A stretch of 64,000 nt of DNA, from assembly GCF_040939455.1 (NCBI RefSeq), contig NC_134117.1, positions 67,044,501 through 67,108,500 of the forward strand, written 5' to 3'. Shown here piece by piece: positions 22,107-32,680 of this stretch (its first letter is position 1; each line of letters starts with the position of its first letter). Source of the stretch: Microcebus murinus. Its lineage: Eukaryota; Chordata; Mammalia; Primates; Cheirogaleidae. The position numbers were made by a program, and so were the translations under genes. The notes below the pieces were generated by a model that saw only the letters and a program-made list of their open reading frames with translations, made no database searches and was not told the DNA's origin.

Positions 22107-22844
22107 TCTTGTGGCTGTCCCTAACTCATCCTGCAGAGCAGCAAGGGATGACTGCCCTCCCACTAGCTTGAGTCATTTCACCAAATCCACAGCAGACCCA
22201 CAAGGGTGAAGATGTCTTCCCCTCCTCTGTCTTGCCAACCCAGTGCAGCCCAGAACCAGACTGATCCAGAACCTCAGGGACAATGGAGACACCCAACACA
22301 TCCCTTTAACAAATGCAAGTGCACACTACACTGTGCCAAGCATGGTGCTGGGCAGGGGGGGCAGAGTGAGGGCGCAGAGCCACGTAGCTGTCCTCACTGA
22401 GCCTGTATCTGCTGAGACCTGCACTTGGGAAGCCAGGGAGCTGGGAGAACGGGGAGCCCTTGGCACATCAGCCGCTGGGAGAGCCCGTGAGGCAGCTGAC
22501 AGCTGCTCATCCATATATAGCCCTGCTGTCCTGAGAACATGTCAGCTTCTTATTCAAAAACAAGAAGTATTTTTAATTCTCTGGCACTTGTGCCCTATTT
22601 AGAATATTACTTCAGTCACTAATCAGGGAAGCCCAACTAGTCCAGACTCCTGAGAGCTCAGGCAGCTTCTTAAAGCTACCAAGGGCACCAGAGGCCAGCA
22701 GGACGCAGGGCAGACAGCCCGTGGAGCCCTGGTGGGCCTGACCACCTCCCATCTGTTCCCAGCCCAAGTATGTGAAGAGGTTGCCATTAGCAGACACCAA
22801 ATGTGAGGGCAGCTCTCTTTCTATAAGGCTTTAGAAGCCAATGG
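22107..22844. other. Unassigned unique sequence
   Basis: No gene or repeat recognised. A 119-codon plus-strand frame at 22243-22602 overlaps other frames and is not convincing. Confidence 0.45.
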
Positions 22845-23030
22845 CCAATGAGCATCCAAAAAGACATTCAATCATCTATAAATGGGTAAATGCATGTTAT
22901 AACAAGGCACCACTTATACCCATCTGACAGAGATTTCAAAGTGTAACCGTATCAACCAAGTATTTGCAAAGATGTGAAAAATAAAGTATAACTAACTTGG
23001 AGATCGCTTTGGCAACACCCAGGGAAACTG
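22845..23030 (+). mobile_element. Old L1 ORF2 fragment
   Basis: AAAGACATTCAATCATCTAT, ACCACTTATACCCATCTGAC and GAGATCGCTTTGGCAACACC resemble the old-L1 segment encoding the stretch before the C-terminal cysteine motif. It is heavily diverged, and the right end may extend to about 23130. Confidence 0.5.
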
Positions 23031-23179
23031 CCAGCTTGCCTGCCCTACACCGCACACACGGGCACGAGGAGAACGATCGGATGGTGCCCACAGCTCTGCC
23101 TGTTACAGCAAAGCATCAGGAACTCCCCTGTGTCGAGCAGTGCAGGAACAGAAAGGTAAACTCTTCATACACAGGAATC

Positions 23180-23350
23180 CAATCAACAGGTAATGCTCAC
23201 TGCAACCCTGTGAGGAAGATGTACTATTTACCCTCATTTCCCAGTGAGGAGGCTAAAGAACAGAGAGGGTAAGTAACTTGGCCAGGTTTACACAGCTAGA
23301 CAGAGCCAGGGTTCAACCCAGGCCACCTCTCCGAACCTGGCCTCTTACCT
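23180..23350 (-). mobile_element. MIR SINE (antisense)
   Basis: CTCACTGCAACCCTGTGAGG, ACCCTCATTTCCCAGTGAGG, GAGAGGGTAAGTAACTTGGC, ACACAGCTAGACAGAGCCAG and GGTTCAACCCAGGCC give the full antisense MIR order. Confidence 0.88.
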
Positions 23351-23492
23351 GCTCTGCAAACCTGCCTTTGCAAAAATGTGCAGGATGGACGAGGAGATTT
23401 GTTACAATTCTCCCTGATGTTTATGAATGTTTGAAAAATGACCTAATTACCACAGAAGAGATAGAAGCGCTGCAAAAAAAAAAAAAAAAAAA
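23351..23492 (+). other. Unidentified segment ending in A19
   Basis: A ~140-base segment ends in an uninterrupted A19 at 23474-23492, directly before the MLT2 LTR. A plus-strand frame translates as GWTRRFVTILPDVYECLKND... and runs into the A-tract. It could be the end of a small retrotransposed copy or simply unique DNA with an A-run; no flanking duplication or AATAAA was seen. Confidence 0.25.
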
Positions 23493-23509
23493 GAGCTTCC
23501 CAAAGCCCC

Positions 23510-23903
23510 TCTGTAATGGTTCCCTTTATATGTCCACTTGGCTGGGCCACAATGCCCAAATATTTGGTCAAACATCCCAGATGTTTCTGTGAGGTGGTTT
23601 TGGATGAGGTTTATATTTAAATCCACTGACTATGAGTAAAGCCGATTGCTCTGCATAATGTGGGTGGGCCTCACCCAGTCAGCTGAAGGCCTCACTAGAA
23701 CAAAAGGCTGACCCTCCCCCAGCAAGAGGGAATTTTCCCGCAGATGGCCTTTGCACTTCGTCTGCATCTCTGCCTCTCTCCTGGGTCTCCAACCTGACGG
23801 CCACCATGGAGATTTTAGACTCTATAAGTGCATGAGCCAATTCCTTAAAATAAATCTCTCTTTCCACACATGCACACACACGCGTGTACACACACACATC
23901 CTG

Positions 23904-23939
<36 letters not shown>

Positions 23940-23985
23940 GGCTCTGTTTCTCTGGAGAGCCCTGACTACCACGCTCCCTCTGTCC
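23510..23985 (+). mobile_element. MLT2-type ERVL LTR
   Basis: It runs TATATGTCCACTTGGCTGGG, AAATATTTGGTCAAACATCC, AATGTGGGTGGGCCTCACCC, GAACAAAAGGCTGACCCTCC, GAGCCAATTCCTTAAAATAA and, after a CA microsatellite, CTCTGTTTCTCTGGAGAGCC and CTGACTACC. This is the ordered MLT2 landmark set, including the AATAAA signal. The T/A-rich stretch normally found before the last block has become a long CA array. Confidence 0.88.
23868..23936 (+). repeat. (CA)n microsatellite inside the MLT2 LTR
   Basis: Interrupted CA/CG repeats, with a pure CA run at about 23906-23935. Confidence 0.97.
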
Positions 23986-24099
23986 TTGCCTGGCACTGCA
24001 GCCGCTGAGGCACAGGTGGAAAGTGGCCTGTCCAGGCTGCACCTGCTGCCTCCTGTCTGGAGCCTGGGGAGAAGGAACCACGGGAAGTCGTGGATCACC

Positions 24100-24240
24100 A
24101 TAACATCACACTCTGAGGTAGCTGTCATCGATCCCACCTTTTAAGAAGGAAAACCGAGACTTAGAGAAGCTGAATAATTCCCAAGGTCTCACATCAGGCA
24201 AGTGATGAAATACTTTCAGGCTTGAACTCCACATCTTTCC
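24100..24240 (-). mobile_element. MIR SINE fragment (antisense)
   Basis: CCCACCTTTTAAGAAGGAAA, ACTTAGAGAAGCTGAATAAT, AAGGTCTCACATCAGGCAAG and GGCTTGAACTCCACATCTTT resemble antisense MIR. Confidence 0.7.
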
Positions 24241-25014
24241 CTTGAAAGCATGTGACAAGGGCCTAGATGGTGGACATGCTTTGTCCCTGCAGCCATCAAA
24301 CACACATGGGCAAATGCCATGAATCCTGAGAGCTGGTCAGTGTTGGTACTAGGGTCACTGGTTGGAACAGTTCTAGAGATGACCCTACAGTTGACCCACA
24401 GCTCCAGCCAGCCAACTGCAACAGCTCCTGCCCTGTGCCCACGGGGAACACATTTGTAATGGTTCGCAGTGACCAGCTCCACTCAAAAAGTACTTGTTAA
24501 ATGAAAGGGAAACAAAGGCAAAAGGCATAGCCCCTCAGAAGGGGGTACCCCTGACATAGTAAAGAGAAAGACCAAAGGCAAGGGTGAATGTTGCAGGGTA
24601 GAGTACTGGTTAATCATGTAGATTAGGTAGCAGGTGAAAGAGGGTGTGGTGTGATTGAAACTAGAATATGTAATAACAAAGCACAGGATACCTGGACTAC
24701 CAAGAAATACAAGCAAACGTCCATAAAAATCACTGATAAATGTACTGCTAGGCCCAGATAAGGGATCCCACAGCATGGTCAACTTCTGATGGGGGTCACA
24801 GTGAAGGCTCCAATTCACTCATAAAGACTCAGCCATCATTCAGACAAATATCACCATAATCTTAGGTAAGAGCAGGCACTGAATTAAGACAATATACAGG
24901 AATGTATAATATTATAGTGCATAGCTCATTGTATGACTATCAAGGTGTAAGTGACAAGGCTTTGTATGATAGCAGGCAAGAGAATTATTGAAACACAAGG
25001 CCCTATCCAGTCTC
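24241..25014. other. Unassigned sequence
   Basis: No gene or repeat recognised. The last ~150 bases are AT-rich and may belong to the old L1 that follows. Confidence 0.4.
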
Positions 25015-25653
25015 TAAAAATTGAAACAAATGAAGACATATACCATAATCTTGAATAGGAATATATAATCTTATATAGATGTAAATTCTTCTCAAATTGA
25101 TCTGTATATTTAATGCAATTCTATTCAGTATTCCAGTAAGATTTTCATGGATGATAATTCTAAATTACATGGAAGAATAAAGAACAAAGAATAGTCAATA
25201 CACTTCGAAGAAAGAAGAGTGAAGAGGCTTGTTTTACCAGATATTGAGAATCATTATGATGCTACAGCAATGAAGAAATGGTGGTACTAGTGCTGGAATT
25301 AATAAATTAACCAGCAGAATAAAATACAAAGCCCTAAAACAGATATTGTATATATACAGAAATTATCTAGGTATCAGAAATGACAGGTCAGATCACTAGA
25401 CATATGAGAAATATTCAATAAATGGAACCAGAAAATATGATTATCCACTTGGGAAAAAAGTTAATCTCAGACCTAACTCTCTCCAAAACATAAAAATTAA
25501 CTATAGTTGGATTAAGAATTTAAATGACGGAAGCCAACTTGAAGACTTTTACATGAGTGAATATCTCTCTGATCTAGGAGAAGAAAAATATTTCTTTAAA
25601 AACAAAAAGAAAAAAAACTATATAAAATAAACGGTTGATAAATTTTACAACAT
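25015..25653 (+). mobile_element. Old L1 (L1M) ORF2 region, left piece
   Basis: AAATTCTTCTCAAATTGATC, TTTAATGCAATTCTATTCAG, TAAATTACATGGAAGAATAA and AAATATTCAATAAATGGAAC are sense old-L1 ORF2 sequence. It is interrupted by a full-length antisense L1 and resumes at 32051. Confidence 0.8.
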
Positions 25654-25668
25654 CCAAATTAAAAACTT
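25654..25668 (+). repeat. Target-site duplication of the full-length L1, left copy
   Basis: CCAAATTAAAAACTT; the right copy at 32036-32050 differs by one transition (CCAAATTAAGAACTT). Confidence 0.85.
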
Positions 25669-28528
25669 TCTTTTAAGTTTCAGAATGCTACAGGGGTACA
25701 AATGTTTTTGTTACATGATTTGTTTTTCTGCTTTGAATCAAAGCAGAAAAGAATCAGAGATATGTGAATCAAAAATATGTGTGAGCCCATCATCAAGATA
25801 GTGTGCATTGTACCCATTAGATGTGAATTTACCCATCCCTTCCTTCCCCTTTCCACCTGCTTGGTTTCACTGAGTTTTACTATTATATGTACACATGGGT
25901 ATTGATCAATTAGTTCCAATTTAATGGTGAATACATGCGGTATTTGTTCATTCTTGTGATACCTTGCTTAGAAGAATGGTCTCCAGTTCCATCCAGGTTG
26001 TTGCAAAAGGTATTAGTTCACCAATTTTTATGCCTGATTATACTCCATAGTATACATATACGACATTTTATTGATCCACTTATGTATTGATGGGCACTTG
26101 GGTTGATTCCAACTCTTTGCAATTGCAAATTGTGCTGCAATAAACATTCCAGAGCAAGTGTCTTTTTGATAAAATAATGCTTTCCCTTTAGGAAAACACC
26201 CAATAGTGGCATTGCTGGATCAAATGGTGGGTCTACTTTTAGTTCTTTGAGGTATCTCTACACTGCTTTCCATAGAGGTTGTACTAGCTTGCAGTCCCAC
26301 CAACAGTGTATAAGTGTTCTTTCTCTCTGCATCCACGCCAGCATCTGTTGTTTTGACACTTCTTGATAAAGGCCATTCTCACTGGAGTTAGCTGACATTT
26401 CATTGTGGTTTTGATTTCCATTTCCCTGATGACTAGAGACTTTGTGCGTTTGTTCATACGTTGGTTGGCCATTACTCTACCTTCTTTTGAAAAGCTTCTG
26501 TTCATGTATTTTGCCCACTTTTTAATGGGGTCGTTTGATTTTTCTTGTTGATTTGTTGTAAGTTCTTCAGAGATTCTGGTTATGAGCCCTTCACTGGATA
26601 CATAGCATGCAAATATTTTCTCCCATTCTGTATATTGTCCACTCACTCTATTGATTGTTTCCTTGGCTGTACAGAAGTGTTTTAATTTAATCAAGTCCAT
26701 TTGTTAATTTTTCTTGCTGCTGTGATTGCTTTTGGGGTCTTCTTCATAAATTCTTTGTGTAGGCCAATATCTAAAAGAGTTTTTCCAATATGTTCTTCTA
26801 GAATTCTTATGGTTTCTTGTCTTAAGTTTAAGTCTGTTATCCACCGTGAATTAATTTCTGTGAGTGATGAGAGGTGCAGATCCCATTGCAGTCTTATATG
26901 TGTGGCTATCCAATTTTCCTAGCAGCATTTATTGATTAGGGATTCTTTTCCCCCGTGTATGTTTTTGTCTGCTTTGTCAAAGATTAGATGGCTATGAGGA
27001 TGGTTTTATACCAGCATTCTCTGTTCTGATCCATAGGTCTGTGTCTCTGTTTTTGTGCCAGTCATATGCTGTTTTGGTTATTATAGCCTTGTGGCATAGC
27101 TTGAAATCTGGTGAAGTGATGCCTCCCAATTTGTTCTTTTTGCTTAAGGTCACTTTGGCTATTTTGGAGTCTTTTCTGGTTCTATAGAAAGCAAATAACT
27201 ATTTTTTCTAGATCTGCAAAAAAAATCACATTGGTATTTTAACAAGTATTGCATTGAATCTATAGACTACTTTGGGTAATACAGACATTTTAACAATGTT
27301 GATTCTGCTGAGCCATGAGCATGGTATGGTTTTCCCTCTGTTTACATCTTCTGCAATTTTGTTCCTCAGTGTTTCATAATTCTCCCTGTAGAGGTCTTTC
27401 ACCTCTTTGTTAAATATATTGCTAGGTATTTTATTTTCTTTGTTGCTATTATGAAAGGTATTAAGTCTGTGATTTGGTTCTCAGTTTGACTGTTGTTGGA
27501 ATATATGAATGCTACTGATGTGTGTACACTGATTTTGTAACCTGAGACTTTGCTGAATTTATTTATCAATTCCAGTAGTCTCTTGGCAGAATCTTTGGGG
27601 TTTTCTAGACATAAGATCATATCATCAGCAAAGATCAATAGTTTGACCTCTTTTGTCCCTATTTTGGATACCCTTGATTTCCTTCTCTTGTCTTGTTGCT
27701 CTAGGACTTCCAGCACTATGTTGAATAGAAGTGGTGATAGTAGGCAATGCTGTCTGGTTCCAGGTCTAAGCAGGGATGCTTTCAATTTTTTCCTCTTCAG
27801 TATGATGGTGGCTGTGGATTTGTTGTATATGGCTTTTGTAATTTTGAGGTTAAGTCTCATCTATGCCTATTTTGTTAAGCATTCTTGTCATGAACAGATG
27901 CTGGATTTTGTCAAATGCTTTTGCTGTGACTATTGATAGGATCATGTGGTCTTTGTTTTTGCTTCTATTTATGTGGTGAATTACATTTATAGATTTGCAC
28001 ATGTTGACCGATCCTTACATCTCTGGTAGAGAGCCAACTTAGTTGGGGTGGATTATTTTGTTGATGTGAAGCTGAATTCAGCTTGCTAGGATTTTTTTTT
28101 TTTTAGAATTTTTGCAACTATATTCATAAGGGATATTGGTCTCTAATTTCCTTTTTTGTTGTGTCCTTTCCTGGCTTTGGTATGCAGGTGATATGGACTT
28201 TGTAAAATGAATTGGCAATGACTCTTTCCTTCTTGATGTTATAGAATAATTTCTGTAGTATAGGTACCAGTTCTTCTTTAAAGGTCTGGTAAAATTCGGG
28301 TGTGAACCCATCTGGTCAATCAGGGACTTTTTTTGTTGGAAGATTTTTTATTGCTGCTTCACCTTCGATACTTAATATTGGTCTGTTCAGGAATTCTATT
28401 TCTTCCTGGGCCTAGAGAGGTGTGCTTCCAAGGATTTGTCCATTTTCTCCATACAAGTTTATGTGCATAGAGATTTTTACAGTATTCTGAAATGATATTT
28501 TACATTTCTGTGGTATCAGTTGTGATTT

Positions 28529-28544
28529 CTCCTTTTTCATTTCT
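28529..28544 (+). repeat. Alu target-site duplication, left copy
   Basis: CTCCTTTTTCATTTCT, repeated exactly at 28881-28896. Confidence 0.95.
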
Positions 28545-28880
28545 TTCTTTTTTTTTTTTTTTTTTGAGACAGAGTCTCGCTTTGTTGCCCAGGCTAGAGT
28601 GAGTGCCGTGGCGTCAGCCTAGCTCACAGCAACCTCAAACTCCTGGGCTCGAGTGATCCTTCTGCCTCAGCCTCCCGGGTAGCTGGGACTACAGGCATGC
28701 GCCACCATGCCCGACTAATTTTTTATATATATATCAGTTGACCAATTAATTTCTTTCTATTTATAGTAGAGACGGGGTCTCACTCTTGCTCAGGCTGGTT
28801 TTGAACTCCTGACCTTGAGCAATCCGCCCGCCTCGGCCTCCCAAGAGCTAGGATTACAGGCGTGAACCACAGCGCCCGGC
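28545..28880 (-). mobile_element. Strepsirrhine-type Alu (antisense) inside L1 ORF2
   Basis: Full-length antisense Alu with an intact tail (T-run at about 28550-28565). It carries GAGACAGAGTCTCGCTTTGT, TCAGCCTAGCTCACAGCAAC, CCTCAGCCTCCCGGGTAGCT, the linker complement ATCAGTTGACCAATTAATTT, AGTAGAGACGGGGTCTCACT and the end CCACAGCGCCCGGCC. It retains several CpGs and has a perfect 16-base duplication, so it is among the youngest insertions in the window. Confidence 0.97.
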
Positions 28881-28896
28881 CTCCTTTTTCATTTCT
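28881..28896 (+). repeat. Alu target-site duplication, right copy
   Basis: CTCCTTTTTCATTTCT, identical to 28529-28544. Confidence 0.95.
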
Positions 28897-30144
28897 GATT
28901 GAGCTTATTAGAATCCTTTCTTTTCTGCTTCTAATTAATCTAGTGAGAGGTCTGTCAGTTTTGTTTATCTTTTCAAACCAACTTTTTGTTTCATTAACCT
29001 TCTGTATAATTTCTTTGTTATTGCTTTCATTTAGCTCTGCTCTGATCTTGGTTATTTATTTTCTTCTGCTGGGTTTGGGATTGGTTTATCTTTCCTTTTC
29101 CAGATCCTTGAGATGATTCATTAAATTGTTGTTTGTGATCTTTCTGTTTTTTGGATGGAGGCATTTAGGGCTGTGAATTTTCCTCTCAGGACTGCTGTAG
29201 CTGTATGCCACAGATGTTGATAATTTGTGTCCCCTTTATCATGTAGTTTGAAGAATCTTTTGATTTCCATCTTAATTTCCTTCTTTACCCAGCTATCATT
29301 CAGCAGTAGGTTGTTTAGTTTCCATAACTCTGTGTGTAGATGAGTGCTTCTATTCGGGTTGATTTCTAATTTTATTCCACTGTGGTCTGACAAGATACAT
29401 GGTATAATATCTATTTTTTTAAATTTGTTGAGACATATTTTGTGGCCTAGGATGTAACCAATCTTGGAGAATGTTCCATGAGCCGACGAGAAGAGCATAG
29501 TGGTTTTTGGGTAGAATGTTCTATAGATGTCTTTTAGGCTCATTTGTTCTAGAATTCTGTTTAATCCCATTGTTTCTTTGTCTATTTTATGTTTGGAAGA
29601 TCTGTCCTGTTCTGTCAATGGGGTGTTGAAGTCTCAGCTACTACAGTGCTGCTGTTTATCACTTTAAGTCAAGTAGGGTTTGCTTTATGAATGTGGGTTC
29701 TCCTGGGTGAGGTACATAAGTATTTAGAATTGGTATGTCTTCTTATTGAATGGTTCCCTTTACCATTATATAATGACCATATTTGTCTTTCTTTACTTTT
29801 GTTTATTTGAAGTCTATGTTATCTGATATGAGAACAGCTACAACAGCTTTCTTTTGCTTTCTATTTTCATGAAACGTTGTTTTCCCTCTCTTCTTCTTGA
29901 GTCTGAATGAGTCTTTATGGGTTAAATGTGTTTCTTGGAGACAGCAGATACTTGGCCTCTGTTTTTTAATACTTTTAACCAGCCTATGTCTCTTCAGTAG
30001 GGAGTTCAAGCCATTCACATTTGTTGAAAGAATTGATAAGTGGGGTGGATTTCTGTTCATCCTGTTGAGTAGAACTTTATTGCTGTCTTTTATCTCTTGA
30101 GCCATTTTGGTATCTGTGCTCTGACCTTTATATTTTGGGTGATT

Positions 30145-31112
30145 TTACACTGATGGGCAACTATTGCATTGATCCATGTATAATGATGTTCTGAGAACTT
30201 CTTGCAGGGAAGGTTTGGTCTTGACAAATTCCCCATTGTTTGATTGTCTGAGAAGGTCTTTATTTCTCCCTCATATGGGAAACTTAGTTTTGTGGGATAC
30301 AAAATTCTACACTGGCTGGTATTCTGTTTGAGAAGACTGAGAATGGGGTCTCAATCCCTTCTGGCTTGTAAGATTTTAGTTGAAAAGTCTGCAGTTGGTC
30401 TGATAGGTTCTCCTCTATAAGTTACAAGATTTTTTCACCTTGCTGCTTATAGGAGTGCCTCTTTCATGTTTACTTTGGCAAGTCTAATGAGTATGTGTTA
30501 AGGTGATTGCCTCTTTGTGATGAATCTCACAGGAGTCCTTTGCCCTTCTTGTATCTGGGTTTCCAGATTTCTAGCAAGGCCAGAGAAATTTTCCTTGATT
30601 ATTCCTTCAAATGATTTTTCAACCCTTATGTATTTTCTTCTTCACTTTCAGGGATGCCTACGATTATTATATTTGGCTTCTTTATATAACTCCACATTTC
30701 TTGTAGGATTTGTTTGTTCCTCTTATTTCTCTGTTCTTTCTCTTCGACTCAGTTGTTTAGTTCAAAGATGTTTTCTTCAATCTCTCAGATTCTTCCTTCT
30801 CCCTGATTTTGCCTACTGTTAAGGCTTTCCATTTTTTTTGTAAATCATTGAATAAATTTTCATTTCCACAAGTTCTGTTTGGTTTTTCTTTTATAATTCA
30901 ATTTCTTTAGAAAATTTTTCATTCATTTCTTGCATTGTTTTTATGACCTCTTTGTGTTGGGTTTCTATTTTCTCTTATATTTCATTGAGCTTCCTTAAAA
31001 TCCATATTTGAAATTCTTCATCTGTTATTTTAATCTTTTACTTTAGGTTGGCATCCATTGGTAAGGAGTTATTGTTTTTCTTTTGGGGTGTCCTTTCCCT
31101 TTGATTTTTCAT
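30145..31112 (-). pseudogene. L1 ORF1 remnant
   Basis: About 968 bases (322 codons' worth) from a probable ATG at 31110-31112 to a stop at 30145-30147, the usual ORF1 length. The C-terminal part translates to ...YPTKLSFPYEGEIKTFSD and, after a one-base frame change, to EFVKTKPSLQEVL, resembling the ORF1p C-terminal domain. Frameshifts and stops occur, some within 40 codons of the ATG. In active L1s ORF1p is an RNA-binding trimer that coats L1 RNA. The next ORF (ORF2) starts about 40 bases downstream, the normal L1 arrangement. Confidence 0.85.
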
Positions 31113-32035
31113 ATTTCTGGAGTTTTTCACTGGTTCCTTCTCACCAGGCCTCTCAGTCAAGAAATGGTATGCTAAGGCTGGCTTATTGACCTTCTCTGAG
31201 TCACCAAAGATCAGTCTCTGGCTGTGCCAGGGAGAGAAGTACTGGTTCTGAGTTTCCTTTGGGATGCTTTAGCAGGTTTGATGAACCTCTCAGGTTATGC
31301 CACTGCGGTGGCTCCACTCTCAGTGGCAGGCTCAGGCAGGAACATATCCCCACCGCTAAGTAACAGGCTTCTCAGCACCAAGTACTCTCGTAGTTGCTAT
31401 GGGGACAAGAGGCCATGGCCTCCATGCAGTGCTCTCATGTCTGGGGGAGCATCAGATCCTGCCCACCTAACAAAGCCACCAGCAGGTGATCCCATAAAAT
31501 GCCACTGTGGCCACTCTGCTCTTAGTGGCTGGCCCGGGTGGGAACAGGTTCCCACAGCAGAGAAACAGGCTTCTTTCTCAGTGCAGAGCACTCTTGTAGT
31601 TGCTATGGAGGAGAGGGGCCATGGCTCCAGGCTGGCTTGAGCCAAAATTACTTCCTGTAGTGCCAAAATTGGAAGAGGCATAGAGGATGAAGCATCTAGG
31701 TGTAAGAATGCCAGCTCTCTGGTCTCTCATGGCACTGTCCCAGGATGTGAGAGTTTTATGTCCTGCTGCTCACTGGAGTCACCCATACAGGGTAGGGGAA
31801 CCCCCCCTTACCCTTTCACTGGGCTCCCATCCTCTCTGGATTTGGTCCACCACTGTCCTCTCTTTTCTCTTTTTCAGTTTCACAGCTTTTCTCAGTGGGG
31901 TCCACAGATGCCTCTGCTCTCTCTGTGTGTGATCCACATCCCAGCAGCAATTGTTCTCTGCTTTGCACAGTCCAACCTTCCAGCCTTCAGCTGGAACAAT
32001 CTATGTCCCTAGTTGGCCATCTTGGCTCACTCCCC
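31113..32035 (-). promoter_or_regulatory. L1 5'UTR/promoter with repeated monomer-like units
   Basis: The ~920 bases upstream of ORF1. At its 5' end the minus strand carries AAGATGGCC (complement at 32015-32023), placing the motif at +13 to +21, as the YY1 site of human L1. Two related blocks occur in tandem about 202 bases apart: one from 31297 (ATGCCACTGCGGTGG ... GTAGTTGCTATGG ... GGCCATGGCCTCC) and one from 31499 (ATGCCACTGTGGCC ... GTAGTTGCTATGG ... GGCCATGGCTCC). Tandem promoter units are known in rodent L1s; whether these act alike is inference. Confidence 0.75.
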
Positions 32036-32050
32036 CCAAATTAAGAACTT
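32036..32050 (+). repeat. Target-site duplication of the full-length L1, right copy
   Basis: CCAAATTAAGAACTT, one transition from the left copy at 25654-25668. Confidence 0.85.
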
Positions 32051-32680
32051 CTGTTCATCAATGGCAACTTTCAAGAAAGTAAAAAAGACAAATGAAAAAA
32101 TAATATTTGTAACAGTTACAACTGATCATGGATTAATATTTATAATACATAAATAACTATTACAAATCAATAAGAAAGGATGTCTAACCCAATAGAAAAA
32201 TGAACAAAGACATAAATGGCCCTGTTCACAGAAAAGGAAATATCCATGAAAAATAAAACTATAAGACTTTACTTTCCTTGGTGATCAGACAGATGCAAAT
32301 CAAGACCACAATAAAATATCATTTTATACACATTCTGTAGACACAGATTAAGAAGCATCCATATGTTTCAGAGTATGTAAATCAAGAACATCTCCCATAC
32401 TTTGTGGTAGAAGGATAAATTGATATAATCAACTTAGAAAACAGGTTTTTGGTTTTACATAAACATTCATGTCCCCAACAATTCAACAATGGCCCTCCAA
32501 GAGAAAGTCTTGCATGTGTATAGCAAGAAGCATGAACAAGAATGTCCACAGAAGCACAGTTCATAATAGCAAAATCTTGGCATCACGTCTAATGCCCATC
32601 AACAGGAGAGTGGATTAAAAAGGAGGCACTATTCACAATAGCATCCCATTGTAATATTATATAGCACTCAAAATGCTATA
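32051..32680 (+). mobile_element. Old L1 (L1M), right piece
   Basis: Continues the interrupted L1: CTGTTCATCAATGGCAACTT, GATGCAAATCAAGACCACAA, CACAGTTCATAATAGCAAAA and AATGCCCATCAACAGGAGAG are old-L1 ORF2 C-terminal sequence in sense. No open frame survives. Confidence 0.85.

Larger units (their letters stand above)
25910..30105 (-). pseudogene. L1 ORF2 remnant, near full length
   Basis: Read from 30105 down to a stop at 25910-25912, and skipping the Alu, this is about 1,280 codons' worth of sequence, the usual ORF2 size. Domains appear in order: an N-terminal endonuclease with STNVNGLN and QETHL (about 29970-30050) and a later SDHSGI catalytic-histidine motif (about 29380); a reverse transcriptase with FADDM at 27618-27632; and a C-terminal cysteine motif starting CWRGC near 26330. 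Open segments are broken at several points (29803-30105, 29121-29618, 27399-27860, 26284-26700), and the Alu splits it at 28545. In an active element this protein nicks target DNA and reverse-transcribes the L1 RNA; here it cannot be made. Confidence 0.92.
25669..32035 (-). mobile_element. Full-length L1 (antisense), carrying an Alu
   Basis: A 6,367-base insert, about 6.0 kb after removing the Alu and one Alu duplication. In its own orientation it has a ~920-base 5'UTR beginning at 32035 with a YY1-type site, an ORF1 remnant, an ORF2 remnant of normal length, and a short 3'UTR ending at 25669. The 3'UTR (complement of TTTTAAGTTTCAGAATGCTA and GAGCCCATCATCAAGATAGT) differs from that of the L1 ends at 16.1 and 22.0 kb, so it is another subfamily. 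The poly(A) tail has decayed to a few bases. A 15-base duplication flanks it. Frameshifts and stops in both ORFs make it inactive. Confidence 0.95.

Noticed and set aside
23679..24137. 152-codon minus-strand frame with a Cys/Val repeat
   Set aside because: It reads through the CA microsatellite and the MLT2 LTR.
25669..32035. Active, retrotransposition-competent L1
   Set aside because: ORF1 and ORF2 contain stops and frameshifts, and an Alu interrupts ORF2.
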